A DNA stretch of 64,000 nucleotides from Emydura subglobosa (taxonomy: Eukaryota; Chordata; Testudines; Chelidae). Made by a program: the position numbers and the translations under genes. The notes beneath the pieces were generated by a model. The model did no database searches. It saw only the letters and a list, made by a program, of their open reading frames with translations, and had not been told where the DNA came from. Below are positions 14,201 to 23,800 of this stretch, piece by piece (within the stretch, counting starts at the first letter, position 1; each line of letters begins with the position of its first letter). The DNA is taken from assembly GCA_007922225.1 (NCBI GenBank), contig ML679989.1, positions 18,001,570 through 18,065,569 of the forward strand. The letters are read 5' to 3'.

Positions 14201-17200
14201 TTTATGAAGTGATCTAAGGCAGTGGAACATGCTAAACGGAGATGGAGGGTTTGGCTGGACTAATTTATCTCCCAAAGGACACGGTGGGAGCCCCATCACC
14301 AGAGGGATTTTAAAACTGGACCGAGCATTTAGGCGGTACCCTGTAGGAGCAGCCCTACACTGACCCCTGGCCAGCACTGAGGAGATGAATCCATTCCTAT
14401 CGCAAACATGCCTTCTCCTTTGCACCTCCCCAGGACAGTGACCCGTGATTCAACACGGGCATTACTCTGCAGCCCTCCTGAGCAGTGTTGTGAACTGGAG
14501 GGAGACCATTCTCATGCCAGGCAGCTCTTAAATGAAAATCTCTCTGTTGGGCTCCCATGGGCCATGTGTCTCTGTGGTGTTTAAGGCCAGTACTTTCCAA
14601 TGAACATTAGGTATCTAAATAAGTGGTCTGAGTTTTTTTTTCCCATTACACTGAACACCTGCGACACCCACTGACTTCAGGCGGCGTTGTGAAAACTCAG
14701 CACCTCTGAACATTGACTTTGGTACCTGGGGGGAGTCGGCCTTAGCTCCTCTGAGCCTTTGTGTCTACAGAACTCATCTTCCCTTGGATCACTTGATCCT
14801 CTCTAACCTAAAGCTTTTTTGCACCCTACCTCATTCGAAGGATGGTTCCCTGCGGGATCAAATCTGGACTGGCCCCCGATGACAAAGAGGAAGTTATTGA
14901 TCACAGCTACACAATGGTTGTAGACAGGCGTGGACAGTTCACCTATCTTTCTCCAGGTGATGCAGCTCTCATCTCCAGCCCACATGTCCCTGCAGACTCT
15001 GTTGTCAGTGGTTCTGCCGCCAAGAACAAGCAGCACAGAGGAGCTGGAGCGGACGCTCGTGTGCGGGGTCTGCAGGGCTGGCTGACCGTACAGCTGGGAG
15101 TGGTAGATTAGAGCCTCCTGGAGGTATCGGTGGCAGTCCGAGTCTGTCCTCATGATGGGTGTTTCCTGTACGTATTTCTGTAGATCCTGCAGAGGAATGA
15201 GAGGAAATCGGATTCGCCTTAAAATATCTGCCGCTCCTTTCAGTCTCATGCTGTCATGCAGCAGCCAGCTTATGGCAGCGTTGAATAGCTCCAGCTCGGT
15301 GCATCCCTGCATATCTGTCTTGTCTAAGATTTCACACAGGGTCTCTCTGTCCAGCTGCTTCACGCACTGAGGATCAGCCAATATCTGTTTGTAGTGCTGC
15401 CCTATGTAGGACATGGCTTTCTGTCTCATCTCTTCTGGACCAAGCCTCCTTGCGATGTTGAGTGTGTCCAGGCAGTTCTTGTGATTCAGGCCGTCCTCCA
15501 GAAACTGAAAGCACAGCTTAATCACTTCCCGGACGAGCAGGGTTTCTGCCGCCTTGAACGTCTCTTCGACGTTCTGTAGTGAGAGTTCCAGCTTGTTGGA
15601 GTAAATGAAGTTGAGAACATTCCTCAGCCCGCCAGCGCTGATGGCCTTCAGCTGGACGTTCACATCGGGGCTCCCCGCACGCGCTGCGTTTCCAACAAAC
15701 AGAATCTTGCAGTAGTTGCTTGCTGAAGCCAAAATGATCTTGTGCGCTGGGAAGCGAATCCCATCTGCCTCCAGCGTCACATCGCACAGCGCGTTCTGCG
15801 AGCGGAGGCTGCACGCTCCATCCAGGAGTTTAGCCAGGTACGTGTCTGAAGTGAGAGACTGGCTCTGAGTGCTGAGCGACATCCCTCTGAAAGCTGCCTT
15901 GTGACCAGGCGGGGCGCAGGAATCACGGCAGGTGTCTATCAGGAGTGACTCCTTCCCCCCATGTGGGGGTTTTCAGTGGAGCCTTCAGTCTCACTCCTTT
16001 GGGGAGCTGTGTCTGTCAGACTCTCCAGAATCCTGTCTCATAGTCAGCAGGAACACCAAGTGCTGCGTGCTGTGCGGGGGAGAATGATCCATGGGCTAGC
16101 GTACTATCATGGTGTTTGTCTGTAGTGTTTTCCTTTTGGGCTACTCTATGAGCAGGTTATTTGAGTGGCAGGCAGCAAACAGAGAAGAGAACGAAGGACT
16201 ATTTGGCAATTATTCAACCGCACAAAGGCGCCCAGTCTCCTGCAGCTCCCTTGCTACGCCTGATTGACTCGCGTTGGCCAGGTACTTTGTTTTCATCTGG
16301 GCAAGTCTGGGCTTGTCGGCCCTCCCTTTTACAATCAGTGATCAAACAACATTTTTTCTCTGAGGGGCTGGCATTGGTCGGTTCGCTGAAGTTGCTGTGT
16401 TGGACTTGCAGTATGTTCACCCTGGGGGGGGGTGAGCAGCCACTAACCCGGTGCAGTTTGAGAATTCAGTTCAGCTGTTGTACAGTCGCATGCACATATT
16501 ATCCCCATGTGCATTAGTCTGAGACGCACCCACAGGTCAGAGAGGTTTTCAGATAACATTTGGAATGAGACAGGAGAGCCAATCAGGCCAAAAGACCCAG
16601 GGGGCATGTTATGGACGCTGAGTGTCACAGAGCGGAAGTCGGTCCCACAGCCAGCAAAGAGATGGTGACGATTTTGCTGATCTAATGAATAGGCAGGTGG
16701 AGAGTTGTAATCGTTACTGCTGACTGGCTAAGAAGGGCACATATCCTTTTAGATATATTACGCCATCCTCGTGTCTTATCTACCTCTTCTGTCTGGTCTC
16801 TTAGATTGAGTTCTTTGTGGTTGCTCTGGTTAGAGCAGACACTGAGCTACTGCTAGCCTGGCTTAATTCTGTCTTTCTTCTTGACAGGAGTGTTCTACAA
16901 CTCTACGGGGAAGGCACCGTGTTACAACATCTACAAACAGTACAGGAAATGTTCCGACCCGACTGGCTGTGGCATTGGCCCAGATGCTGAGGCGTGGGAC
17001 TATCAGGTATGCGGCTTGGAGGAATCCGTGGGCTTTCATATAGATCCTCCCCCTTTCCATCTTGACAGTTCCCGTTTCCATCACAGGGTTGTACCGAGAT
17101 CAACTTAACCTTCAGCAGCAACAATGTGACCGACATGTTCCCTGAAATCCCATTCTCCGAGGCTATGAGACAGCAATACTGCTTCAACAAATGGCACGTG

Positions 17201-20007
17201 CACCCGCGAAGGGACTGGTTACAAACAACATTTTGGGGCAGCGGTAAGCTGCATGTTGCTACTTATTCCTTTGCATCGTCCTTGTATTCCCCACCACGCT
17301 CTCTGCCTTCTGGTCTGGATGCCATTATGGGGAAGGGCTTGCTCAGTTACAATGAATATACGCACAGAATCACAGGTGGCAAGTGTTCTCTTACAGTTGT
17401 GGCTGTTCCTCTTACCTAGGGACTGCAGCCGAATAATTAGTCTCTAGCCCCTCCTCTTCTCCTCCCATTTCCCTATGCTCGCCCACTGCAACTCCTTTCT
17501 GTGGCCACAACTATATCCAACCCTTTTTCCTGCCACCATCCCCCTCTCCCAGCTCTGACATTTTGCTGGCTTTTCCCAGCTCCTCATTTGACTTTGCCTC
17601 CTCCTTCCCTGTTGATTCTTGCGCCAACACAGCAGACTGGCCCCTGCAAAGCGTGGAGGCTAGTCATGCTTGAGGTGGAGGTGGAGCTAGACAGGAGTGG
17701 CAGCAATCTTTTCCTGGCACAGCTTCCTTTTCACTTCCCCCTCTGACCGTCATGTCAGCGTGCGCACTTTAAGTTAGAGGGGAGGTGGTGGCAGAGTCCA
17801 AGAGAAGCCTGGCTCTCTGAAATCAACCCATACTGTTCTTCACTTAAAAACAAGTGGAAAACCAAAGTAACTGCCAAGAATTTTTTTAAATTTTCCACTG
17901 TTGTTTGCATGCGCTGAAGCAGCTAAATGGGTTTTGGTAAATGGACAGGAAAGTAAAGAGGCCCCTCAGATGTCATCTGTGTGAATTTCAGACCTGAAAG
18001 CTGCAAGCAACATCATATTTTCGAATGGAGACTTGGATCCATGGGCAGGCGGTGGTGTAAGTATCCGCATCGCTGTGGACTGAGCAAGAGGTTGAGCTAC
18101 ACCAGTTGTTAACCTGGCTTTCCTCACCCTTTCAGTATAATGTTAACAGACCGCCTTACGCTGCTTCATGAAAATGCTGCACGGCTATAGTGTAGGCAGC
18201 AGGCAATCATCTGCATCCTGTTCAATAGGTACCTCTGCTCTTCTAAACGATTTGGCAGTCCCAGAATACTTGTGGCCAAGGGTAAATTAATCTATCAGGG
18301 TGGCTGCTTCTTTCTGCCAAAGAGGGGACTTGATTATATTGGCTCTGCTGCAGCAAAAACCACTTCGTTTTAGACAGCCGTAACAGCTCCTTACACTAGC
18401 TTAGGCTGTTTCAGAATTTGGTGAAATAGGACTCAAACCAGCTGTGGCCGTAGCACCCTCACTCCAGCTCCCATCGTTCCGCCTGCTGTTGGAAAGCCAA
18501 CTTCTTCCCACTTCTGATTACAACAAGAACATCCTCACTGCTAGTTGCTGACAATAAGATTTGTGCAAACTCAAGCGGAATTTGGTCTCCCCAACAACCT
18601 GCTGCAACCATGGTAACTTAGCCGGAAAGGCTCCTGGTTCTGGAAAGGCCTGTTCGATTGTTTTACTGGGGAAATAAACCCGGACCCAAAAGTTGACACT
18701 TCACGTGTAATGGAGGAAATGTCAATTTCACTTGAGAAAACACAGTTGACTTATTGGGAGTGGGAAGAAAACCGGCTTATGATGACCCTGATACACCAGT
18801 ACCTGTCCTGCTAATGACTAGGTCATCGTCCTGTTGGATCTTCTTCAGTCCTGCCTGGCTCTGTCTCTAAGTCTTAAAGCCCTTATTGAACACACTTGTC
18901 TGGTATGAGGAGTTTGACTTGCACATCTTATTGTTCCAGGTAAAAAGTAACCTAAGTTCCTCACTAATTGCGATAGCCATTAAGGGAGGTGCTCATCATC
19001 TGGATCTCCGGTATGTATCCTGTACCCATAAGCCTTTGCTTCCCTTGGACTGGGTGAACCCATTATTCTAAGCAATGAAAAACAATAGTAGCCGTAACAA
19101 GAGACAGTCCTCCAAGTACTGCAGGTACTTAGCTGCTGAAACACTGCTTTGGAAGAAGAGCTGTCTCCTTACTTAACTCAGCGCTCTTAACTCCGCCTCT
19201 TCCTGAGCATGGAAATGGTATTTGGTTCCTAGCTGCTGTTTTACCAAGTTCACTTGGTCTCATCACTAAGGAAGGGCCCTCTGAGCATGGCTTGTGCCAA
19301 GTGGTTCTCAGTGCAAGCTTCTTTACAGAAAAGTGTTCTTTTCTCCACCACTAGGGCCAGCACTCTGCCCCAGTAACCTTTGACAGCCTATATGCGGCGC
19401 ACACGGGGACATACCACCTCTCAAGCTTTTCTTCCTTAGATACTGGATGGCCTTGAGCACTGAGCAGAGAGGGCAGGAGTGTGCCTTCCATCCTGCACTA
19501 CCCAAACTCAGGGAGAGCACTTTGCACACTTTCCTGCAGACATACTGACTGCCTCCCCACTATTACTTTAGTTTGTACTGTAACTTATTTCTCAGGGTTA
19601 CACGCTACTATAATGGTTTAAAGCTGCACAGTACAATGGAAGCAGGCAGTATGTCTATAGCCTTGTTCCTTGTGGCTGGAGCTATCCCAAACACAAGAGA
19701 GAAGCCCTCCCATAGCAAAGGTTTTATGTAAGGAAACTAGATTCTAGCTAGACTATACACAAATGAAATCCTAGTGTGATTCTTGAGCGTGGCTGCTATG
19801 GCCACTGAGTAACTGTATGCTCACGTTGGGATACGGACAACTAACTATCATATATTGCTTGGCATTCCCCACAGAGGTTATAATCCAGCTGATCCTCCAT
19901 CTGTCACAGATGCACGCAGTCTAGAAGCAAGGATTATCCATAACTGGGTGAAGTCTGCAAGGATTGAGAAGGCCTGGGAGAAGATGTCAGCAGGTACATC
20001 ACCATGA
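2217..20007 (+). CDS. Dipeptidyl peptidase 7 (DPP2/QPP), 3' eight exons
   Basis: DPP7 is a serine peptidase of family S28 that releases N-terminal dipeptides ending in Pro or Ala; it acts in lysosomes or secretory vesicles. Coding exons are 2217-2298, 4281-4447, 5402-5462, 16888-17006, 17087-17243, 17992-18056, 18940-19010 and 19875-20007. All joins are GT-AG and in phase, giving 284 C-terminal residues; the 5' half is left of the window. Recognised from [50 protein letters not shown] and GGAHHLDLR. The catalytic Asp is in [11 protein letters not shown] (residue 211 of the partial protein) and the catalytic His is one of the pair in GGAHHLDLR (236/237); the nucleophile Ser is off the window. 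N-glycosylation sequons are visible at YNSTG, NLTF, NNVT and SNLS. The gene converges on MAN1B1. Its third intron in the window, 5463-16887, hosts an antisense Kelch-like gene. Confidence 0.95.
2368..2608. repeat. Degenerate short inverted-repeat element
   Basis: Ends in GGTAGACAAGGCCT and carries repeated TTTAGTTAAACC and GGTTTAACTAAAC segments, like the better-preserved copy at about 61.76 kb. Non-autonomous and non-coding; boundaries approximate. Confidence 0.45.
3408..3683. mobile_element. Harbinger-like MITE with TAA target duplication
   Basis: A 276-bp element flanked by TAA at 3405-3407 and 3684-3686. Its ends GGGCTTGTCTACACT and AGTGTAGACCAGGCC are imperfect terminal inverted repeats. 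A 3-bp TWA duplication is the hallmark of PIF/Harbinger elements. No coding capacity. A related copy lies at about 55.38-55.59 kb. Confidence 0.7.
3735..3975. repeat. Older copy of a MITE-like family
   Basis: Shares phrases with the element at 8804-9054 (the CTGCACCCCTGCATGATG region, ACTGCCTCTCACAGAGG). Ends are decayed and no target duplication is visible. Confidence 0.4.
4281..4447 (+). CDS. DPP7: DPP7 exon
   Basis: Acceptor CTCTGCAG, donor GTGAGT. Encodes the segment containing [20 protein letters not shown] and ends at NPVK. Phase 2 in, phase 0 out. Confidence 0.95.
5033..5165 (-). repeat. MIR SINE copy
   Basis: In the plus direction: AAATGAGGAAACTGAAGCA, then TGTCCAAGGTCACCCAGCAG and AGAGCCAGGAATTGAAC, the reverse complement of the MIR core. 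Confidence 0.8.
5166..5256 (+). repeat. CR1/L3-like 3' tail fragment
   Basis: Reads GGTCAGACGATCACGATGGT, then TTCTGGCCTTAAAATCTATG. The same 3' end recurs at 6065-6132 and 11165-11228, and in reverse at about 32514 and 61014, marking one LINE subfamily. Confidence 0.55.
5402..5462 (+). CDS. DPP7: DPP7 exon before the 11.4-kb intron
   Basis: Acceptor TTATCCAG, donor GTGAGT. Encodes [20 protein letters not shown] plus the first base of a Gly codon. The following intron (5463-16887) contains the nested Kelch-like gene. Confidence 0.92.
5676..5947. repeat. MITE-like element, GGGTATGTCTNCACTGC ends
   Basis: Left end GGGTATGTCTGTGCTGC preceded by TTA; right end GCAGTGTAGACATTTGG is its imperfect inverse. 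The interior has GCTAGC-rich repeats. Related ends are seen at about 12.89-13.16 kb and 58.38-58.66 kb. Confidence 0.55.
6065..6132 (+). repeat. CR1/L3-like 3' tail fragment
   Basis: Reads GAGGTCAGACTTGATCCTAA, then GGTCCCTTCTGGCCTTAAAA. Same subfamily tail as at 5166-5256. Confidence 0.5.
6591..7007 (-). CDS. Kelch-like gene, exon 4 (last)
   Basis: Acceptor CATTGCAG before GCAAAG. Encodes [20 protein letters not shown], Kelch blade 6 (RLYITGGGS), the last half-blade [20 protein letters not shown], and a hydrophilic tail ending GEEVDA with stop TGA at 6593-6591. A CR1 copy begins about 70 bp upstream of this exon. Confidence 0.88.
   Translation of the reverse strand, partial: AKEWIQVNETEHYCPVTDQWSTLTLAPFDCCQFSITVLHSRLYITGGGSLQRMSKDDSVFIYDPDGRIWKKAGSLPHALVDHASCMIQLSCEMTAEQQEREVKSSPNGGSRKRATLSLSITNKQEPHSALYRGEEVDA
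6591..15882 (-). CDS. BTB-BACK-Kelch protein, complete, nested in DPP7 intron
   Basis: Coding exons on the minus strand are 15882-14830, 12778-12526, 9726-9566 and 7007-6591. All three introns are GT-AG and in phase, giving 627 aa. A BTB domain (about residues 30-130, [20 protein letters not shown]) is followed by a BACK domain (about 135-245, with FPLIPLQDL) and six Kelch blades marked by double glycines near 288, 336, 388, 436, 483 and 535. The last 45 or so residues, after CMIQL, look disordered. Proteins of this architecture usually act as substrate adaptors of Cullin-3 ubiquitin ligases; that role is inferred from the family. The start is the ATG opening [10 protein letters not shown], 30 residues before the BTB core. 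The sequence resembles the KLHL26/36/38 group only loosely, so no symbol is given. The whole gene lies inside one DPP7 intron on the opposite strand. A 5' non-coding exon may exist. Confidence 0.9.
7078..7510 (+). mobile_element. CR1 LINE, 5'-truncated
   Basis: A well-preserved CR1 3' end. It keeps an open frame for the C-terminal tail of the CR1 reverse transcriptase protein (7004-7450, containing [18 protein letters not shown]) and ends in GGTCCCTTCCAACTCTATGA followed by a TTCTATGAT tail. It lies antisense to the Kelch-like gene within its intron 3, and in sense within the DPP7 intron. It is one of the least diverged repeats in the window. Confidence 0.93.
7648..7860. repeat. Fold-back repeat with 58-bp arms
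   Basis: Arms 7689-7746 and 7785-7842 are inverted copies differing at only two of 58 positions, and both differences are G-U compatible in RNA. They are separated by 38 bp. The left flank begins GATTCAGAGTGGTAGCTGTG. This resembles an interspersed palindromic family that I associate with turtles; its class is not certain. Confidence 0.8.
8050..8083. repeat. (TGTTG)n pentanucleotide repeat
   Basis: Five or so tandem GTGTT units. A simple repeat in intron 3 of the Kelch-like gene. Confidence 0.8.
8690..8803 (-). repeat. MIR SINE, first half (split by MITE)
   Basis: Contains CCCATTGTACAGATGGGGAA, then CTGAGGCACAGACACTTA. The copy stops abruptly at TTA and resumes at 9055. Confidence 0.8.
8804..9054. 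mobile_element. MITE inserted into a MIR, TTA target duplication
   Basis: The 251-bp insert is flanked by TTA at 8801-8803 and 9055-9057. Removing it, with one TTA, rejoins the MIR core. The ends GGCCTCATCTAC and GATGTGGC are decayed inverted repeats. A TTA duplication fits PIF/Harbinger. Confidence 0.7.
9055..9165 (-). repeat. MIR SINE, second half
   Basis: TTAAGTGACTTGTCCAAGTT continues the MIR core, through GTGACAGAGCAGGGACTTGA to CTAACCACTGGACCATCCTT. Confidence 0.8.
9566..9726 (-). CDS. Kelch-like gene, exon 3
   Basis: Acceptor CTCCTCCAG, donor GTAAGT. Completes the Gly of ISGG, then [20 protein letters not shown] to blade 5 [12 protein letters not shown]. 161 nt; phase 2 in, phase 0 out. 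Confidence 0.9.
10735..10965 (-). repeat. MIR SINE copy
   Basis: Contains CCCATTGTACAGATGGGAAA, CTGAGGCACAGAGCGGC and CCAAGATCACACAGGAAGTC, ending near CACTGGGCCATCCTT. Nearly full length. Confidence 0.85.
11165..11228 (+). repeat. CR1/L3-like 3' tail fragment
   Basis: Reads AGGAGGTCTGACTCGATGAT, then TCTAGCCTTAAAATCTATGA. Same tail as at 5166-5256. Confidence 0.5.
11500..11645 (+). repeat. Unnamed dispersed repeat, copy A
   Basis: Contains TTATAACTTTGCCAGACTTT, CTGAATTTTCTTTGAAAATT and ACAGTTTAGCTGTTTTC. Its inverse occurs at 41695-41855. I cannot name the family. Confidence 0.6.
11960..12062 (+). repeat. SINE-like fragment
   Basis: GGTGCTAGGTGCTGTACAGA, then CCTTGCCCTGAAGAGCTTAC is a widespread amniote repeat motif. 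A weaker relative is at about 31187-31270. Family not assigned. Confidence 0.5.
12526..12778 (-). CDS. Kelch-like gene, exon 2
   Basis: Acceptor before GTATTCCGATTT, donor GTGACA. Encodes [20 protein letters not shown], blade 3 RILAVGGGT and [12 protein letters not shown]. 253 nt; phase 0 in, phase 1 out. Confidence 0.92.
12890..13160. repeat. MITE-like element of the GGGTATGTCTACAC group
   Basis: Contains GTGTAGACGTACC and GGTATGTCTACACGTG plus a right end TACAGTGCAGACATGCCTTA, with GC-rich GCTAGCCCGTGCCGAAGC between. It lies in intron 1 of the Kelch-like gene. Boundaries approximate. Confidence 0.5.
13161..14829. other. Kelch-like intron 1 (also DPP7 intron), no exon seen
   Basis: Moderately GC-rich, with no recognisable exon or repeat. 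The open frames on both strands lack similarity to known proteins, and none extends a neighbouring exon beyond its splice sites. Confidence 0.6.
14830..15882 (-). CDS. Kelch-like gene, exon 1 (start, BTB, BACK, blades 1-2)
   Basis: 1053 nt encoding 351 aa from ATG at 15882 to GAATGAG before donor GTAGGG. Contains the whole BTB and BACK domains and the first two Kelch double glycines ([16 protein letters not shown]). An uninterrupted BTB-BACK exon is common in KLHL genes. Confidence 0.95.
15883..16887. other. Upstream flank of the Kelch-like gene within the DPP7 intron
   Basis: No coding exon seen. It should hold the promoter and 5' UTR of the Kelch-like gene (minus strand). No TATA box or strong CpG island is evident by eye. 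The last bases form the TTGACAG acceptor of the next DPP7 exon. Confidence 0.5.
16888..17006 (+). CDS. DPP7: DPP7 exon after the 11.4-kb intron
   Basis: Acceptor TTGACAG, donor GTATGC. Encodes [20 protein letters not shown], then [20 protein letters not shown]. Cysteine pattern as in human DPP7. Confidence 0.95.
17087..17243 (+). CDS. DPP7: DPP7 exon
   Basis: Acceptor ATCACAG, donor GTAAGC. Encodes [20 protein letters not shown], through [10 protein letters not shown] to [10 protein letters not shown]. The preceding intron is only 80 bp. Confidence 0.95.
17992..18056 (+). CDS. DPP7: DPP7 exon with catalytic Asp
   Basis: Acceptor TTTCAG, donor GTAAGT. Encodes [20 protein letters not shown]; the Asp before Pro-Trp is the charge-relay aspartate of family S28. 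Confidence 0.95.
18940..19010 (+). CDS. DPP7: DPP7 exon with catalytic His
   Basis: Acceptor TTCCAG, donor GTATGT. Encodes [20 protein letters not shown], then LDL. The GGAHHLDLR segment supplies the active-site histidine. Confidence 0.95.
19875..20007 (+). CDS. DPP7: DPP7 last coding exon
   Basis: Acceptor CCCACAG. Encodes [20 protein letters not shown] to [11 protein letters not shown] with stop TGA at 20005-20007, close to the human C-terminal layout. Confidence 0.93.
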
Positions 20008-20325
20008 AGATATCCATCCAACCACTGGCAGGAATGTTGCGCTGCTAGTGTTCATACCAGAAACCATGAGGGTGGCAGCCATGGGAGTTAAGTTTACAAT
20101 GACCATTTGACGAAAATGTCAGTTCAAGTGGCTCTACCAAGGTGATGAAAATTCACTTGTCTAAAGTGTCCTGTGAGTCAGTCAAGTCTGTCAAAAGAAA
20201 ACGAGTAGGCCAAATCCATTTACTGAAGGCAATAGCACCTTATACCAGCCACATGCTTACCTGCGTTGTATCAAAGATGTAACAAGGGGGAAGGAGAGAA
20301 TAAAAGCTTGTCTGCAAGTGGTAGA
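20008..20325 (+). other. DPP7 3' UTR (probable)
   Basis: Follows the TGA stop. A plus-strand AATAAA at 20299-20304 is the first good poly(A) signal after the stop. A later AATAAA near 20975 could extend the transcript into the 3' end of MAN1B1. Confidence 0.55.
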
Positions 20326-20799
20326 CCATTCCTCAGGAACTAGGTCATACTTCATGTACATGCTTTCCAGAATGGTAGGGGAAAGAATGTGGCCTTGCTA
20401 TGAGGGCATGGTATGATTATTCACAGCCCACATCAGTCTCCATTGTTACACAAAACTATAGGCTCCGTGTAGCTTATGTTCAACTAGAAACAGTCTATCC
20501 ACAAAGAAATGCTTAAAAGGAGATGATTCTCTTGGGCGATTTGTGAAGCAGTAGAGTGAGGGTTACTAGTTGTAATGATCAGTAAGTTGTAGAATTCAGC
20601 TGAAGAGACCAATTTATCCAGAAAGCTTATATTCACTATTCTGAAATTTAAAAAAAATCTATGGGTTGGTCAGCTGTGTATCACAGACTGAAGTTTGGTA
20701 AGCAAGTGCCTTGTCTAAGGTAATCCCAATGTGAACAGCTGTTGTACAGGAACAACATTGTTAGAGTAATACATTGCATTTCTAATTAAGACACCGACA

Positions 20800-20827
20800 A
20801 CATTTTAAAATAAATTACAAGTTTATT
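20800..20827 (-). terminator. Probable MAN1B1 poly(A) signal and site
   Basis: On the minus strand AATAAA (20827-20822) is followed by an A/T stretch and then a G/U-rich TGTTGTCGGTGTC, the usual layout of a cleavage and polyadenylation site. It would end a MAN1B1 transcript about 0.5 kb from the DPP7 poly(A) signal. Confidence 0.5.
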
Positions 20828-23800
20828 AAAGTGTGTGACAGAATTCCATGGGCTGGCGTTTGAGTATAACCACAGAGGATACAAAAAGGTACTTCTCTCA
20901 CCCTTGGAGGTGAAGTAAATTCATCTTTGCACATTAATAAGTGGACTCTGACCTACTGCAAATGCTGTAGACCAATAAATACGAGCAAGACTGCAAAAAC
21001 ATTACATCTTATATGCTTTAAAGTAAAATGTATCACTTCACAATGATTACACAGGGTGGGGGAAAGCATTTGGAAAGCCTCCAGCAAGAGGCCATTTCAC
21101 GCTCATGTTACTTAGATGGGCAAAGTACAGCACTTGTTCAGCTTCTTACCATTTGCTCTACACAATGCTCAGTGTCAATTAATATTTACACTGGCAAATC
21201 TCTGCTTCCATCATGTCACAATTGGTTCATATAGATACTAGGGCCAGACCTTGATGCTTTTTCACACAATTCAAAGCAGACCCTCCAGGTGCTGGGAGTA
21301 AGTTTCCCACAAAGAGCAAGGAGCAGTAAGTAGTTTTATACAGGTTAAAGCTGAAGCATTCCAATTTCAAACTATCTAAATCTTGCCCTTCCCTCCAAAC
21401 CCACCTTTTTAAAAATAAGAGGAGGTGGGATTCTTACCCTCTCTGAAGTATTACAAAAGTTAAGGAGGGTTATGTAGGGAAGACCTATTTGATCAAACAG
21501 CAGCACCATTCAAGCAGACAGGAGTTGTGTTGAGACCATCGGAGAATGCTTTCTTAATGATACAAGGGCTTCTGAACTATTGTTTGTTCTCAGCATGTCT
21601 TACTCTTTTCTCCTCCATATACAGTATGGCCTAACCTGGTGGAGCAGGAAAACCTTGGGCTGCCAGGGAATTAGTGTCCTGCCTGATCATACTAAAGTTC
21701 TCCCAGTTGCTGTCCCCACCCACTGTTTTATATGCTAGAATTTCACTGCCCACATCTCAGATTGGCAAGCACGTGGCAATTAGCAGGATCCATAGTGCCC
21801 CATGAGAGGAGGCACTGAATGTCTCTACAGGGGAAGAGTGGAGGGACTGGAAAGGAGTAAAGTCAACTCCCCCTTCCACCACTGCCCCTCCATAGAATCT
21901 CCACCTCTAGCTTCCATGATAAGCCAAGGCCAGGTGGCTGTCTCTCTTGGCAACCTTTTATCCTTGCTCTGCTACAGGAGTTGCTTCTTGATTACACTGC
22001 CTTTTTAGTATTCCCAGCTCCTGGAAAGCAGAAACCACACTGAGACCAGGCCAGTGATTAGAATCTGTCTTTGCCACATGAAGCATTAACAAAGCAACCT
22101 GGCTAGGTGCGAGCCTCTTAGAAAGTACTCCCCAAGTCACAATCTTTGAACAAGTGGTGGCCAGTGGCCTTCTCCCTGCCCTTGGGGTGACTCTCCACTT
22201 CAAGAGGAGGTAAAAGTTCTTTTGAATTTTCTTGCACCTGTGTGAAAGATTCTAAAATATAAAATTTAAGAAGGAAAGTAGTTCTGTAGATTAGATGTGT
22301 TCCTCTTTTAGGGGATAATGCCTGAAAGTGGCTAAAAAAGGAGTTGAAGTGTAAATACAAGCAACACTGGTGAAGTACAGAGGAAGTCAATAGTAAAAGC
22401 TTTTAGATGATATAGTGCAGGGGTAAGTTAGATACATAGTGAGACTTAGAGGCATAATTCAGCTTTCATCTTGTCAGAAGTAGCACCATCAAATGGGAGG
22501 AGGGAAGGGCAGGGGGGGAGTCATGCTTCATATCTGCAGCAGAGAAATCAAACCAGTTCAGCACAGATTTCCTTAAATGGTATTTAAACCTTGGGTAAGA
22601 GGAAAGGGTATATAGTGAAAACACCTAGTTATCAAGTGCATTCTACAAAGAGGCAATTGGGATAGTCATAGCTATTGCAATGCCATACACCATCTCGTGG
22701 AAAGAGTTGCAGAGTGACCGGCTTAAAGAAACAAGGAAAGAATGAGGAATGTTCTTACAAAACATGAATTGACCAGCTGGTAAAAGGAGTAGACAGCTCC
22801 TCCGACCAACTCAGCCCAGCATACTGGATTAAGACCTACAGCAGTGGCTTTGTTAAGAGAAGGCTCACTCCACTAAGTCATCACATACAACTATATGGAG
22901 GCCAGGAGCAAGTTCCAGAAACAGCAAGAAATACTGCCTCTGGTTACAGAATATAATAGCTTAACTCAGGACTTGAAAAATCCACACACAAGCGCTTGAG
23001 ATTTCATTTAAAAAAACTGAAGTTTCTAGTCCTTCAAACTGTGCCAATAACTTTCCAACAGTGAATAAATGCAGTATTTTCTTTGAGGCTGCAGCCATAC
23101 AGATGTAGAGTTTCTATTACACCCATGAGACTGCCAAGCAGCAACGTGAAACTAACCAGACTCATTAGTTTCACTGCTGCTGTTCAGAATTCTAAGGGCA
23201 GCAATGACACTTGTTTTCCTTTCATTTTCAGGCTGCTTCTTGAAAATGCTCAAAGAAGCAGGGGCAAGTACTATAGTTTCACAGGTGAAGAACCAAAGAA
23301 AGGCTAGGAAAGGCTACAGTAGCAGAAACTTGCCCCCCTCCTCATCCCCTCATGACAGGGAGGCATGAGGGGAATGGAAGGCAAAGCTTCTTTCTCTCTC
23401 AGCAGTTGGAGAGGCTAAGTGGAGCTTCAGATTTAATCTGACTCCTAACAGGGCCATATAAAATATGGAGGAGGCTCAACAGATTCCAGACACCAGCATC
23501 TTGGTAGAAAACCCAGTACTCAAGGATGGCAGTGGGGTTGGGCTTTTCAAAAAATTAAGAGTAGGGATTTGACTTCTGCCCTATATCCATCTTTCAAATC
23601 TACTTTGAGTTAATAGGGATATTTTTCCAAGGCCTGGTTTAAACTCGGTGGTACTTAAATGAGACCTCACTACTAGCCCCACCTGTAAGCGTGCAGTACT
23701 TCATGGCTGTGACCATACACAACCAACCAAGCAGTATTTACTCCTCAGTGTAGGCAGTCACAAGTACAAATGAATATTATGAGTGTGTGCACTTTGTTTT

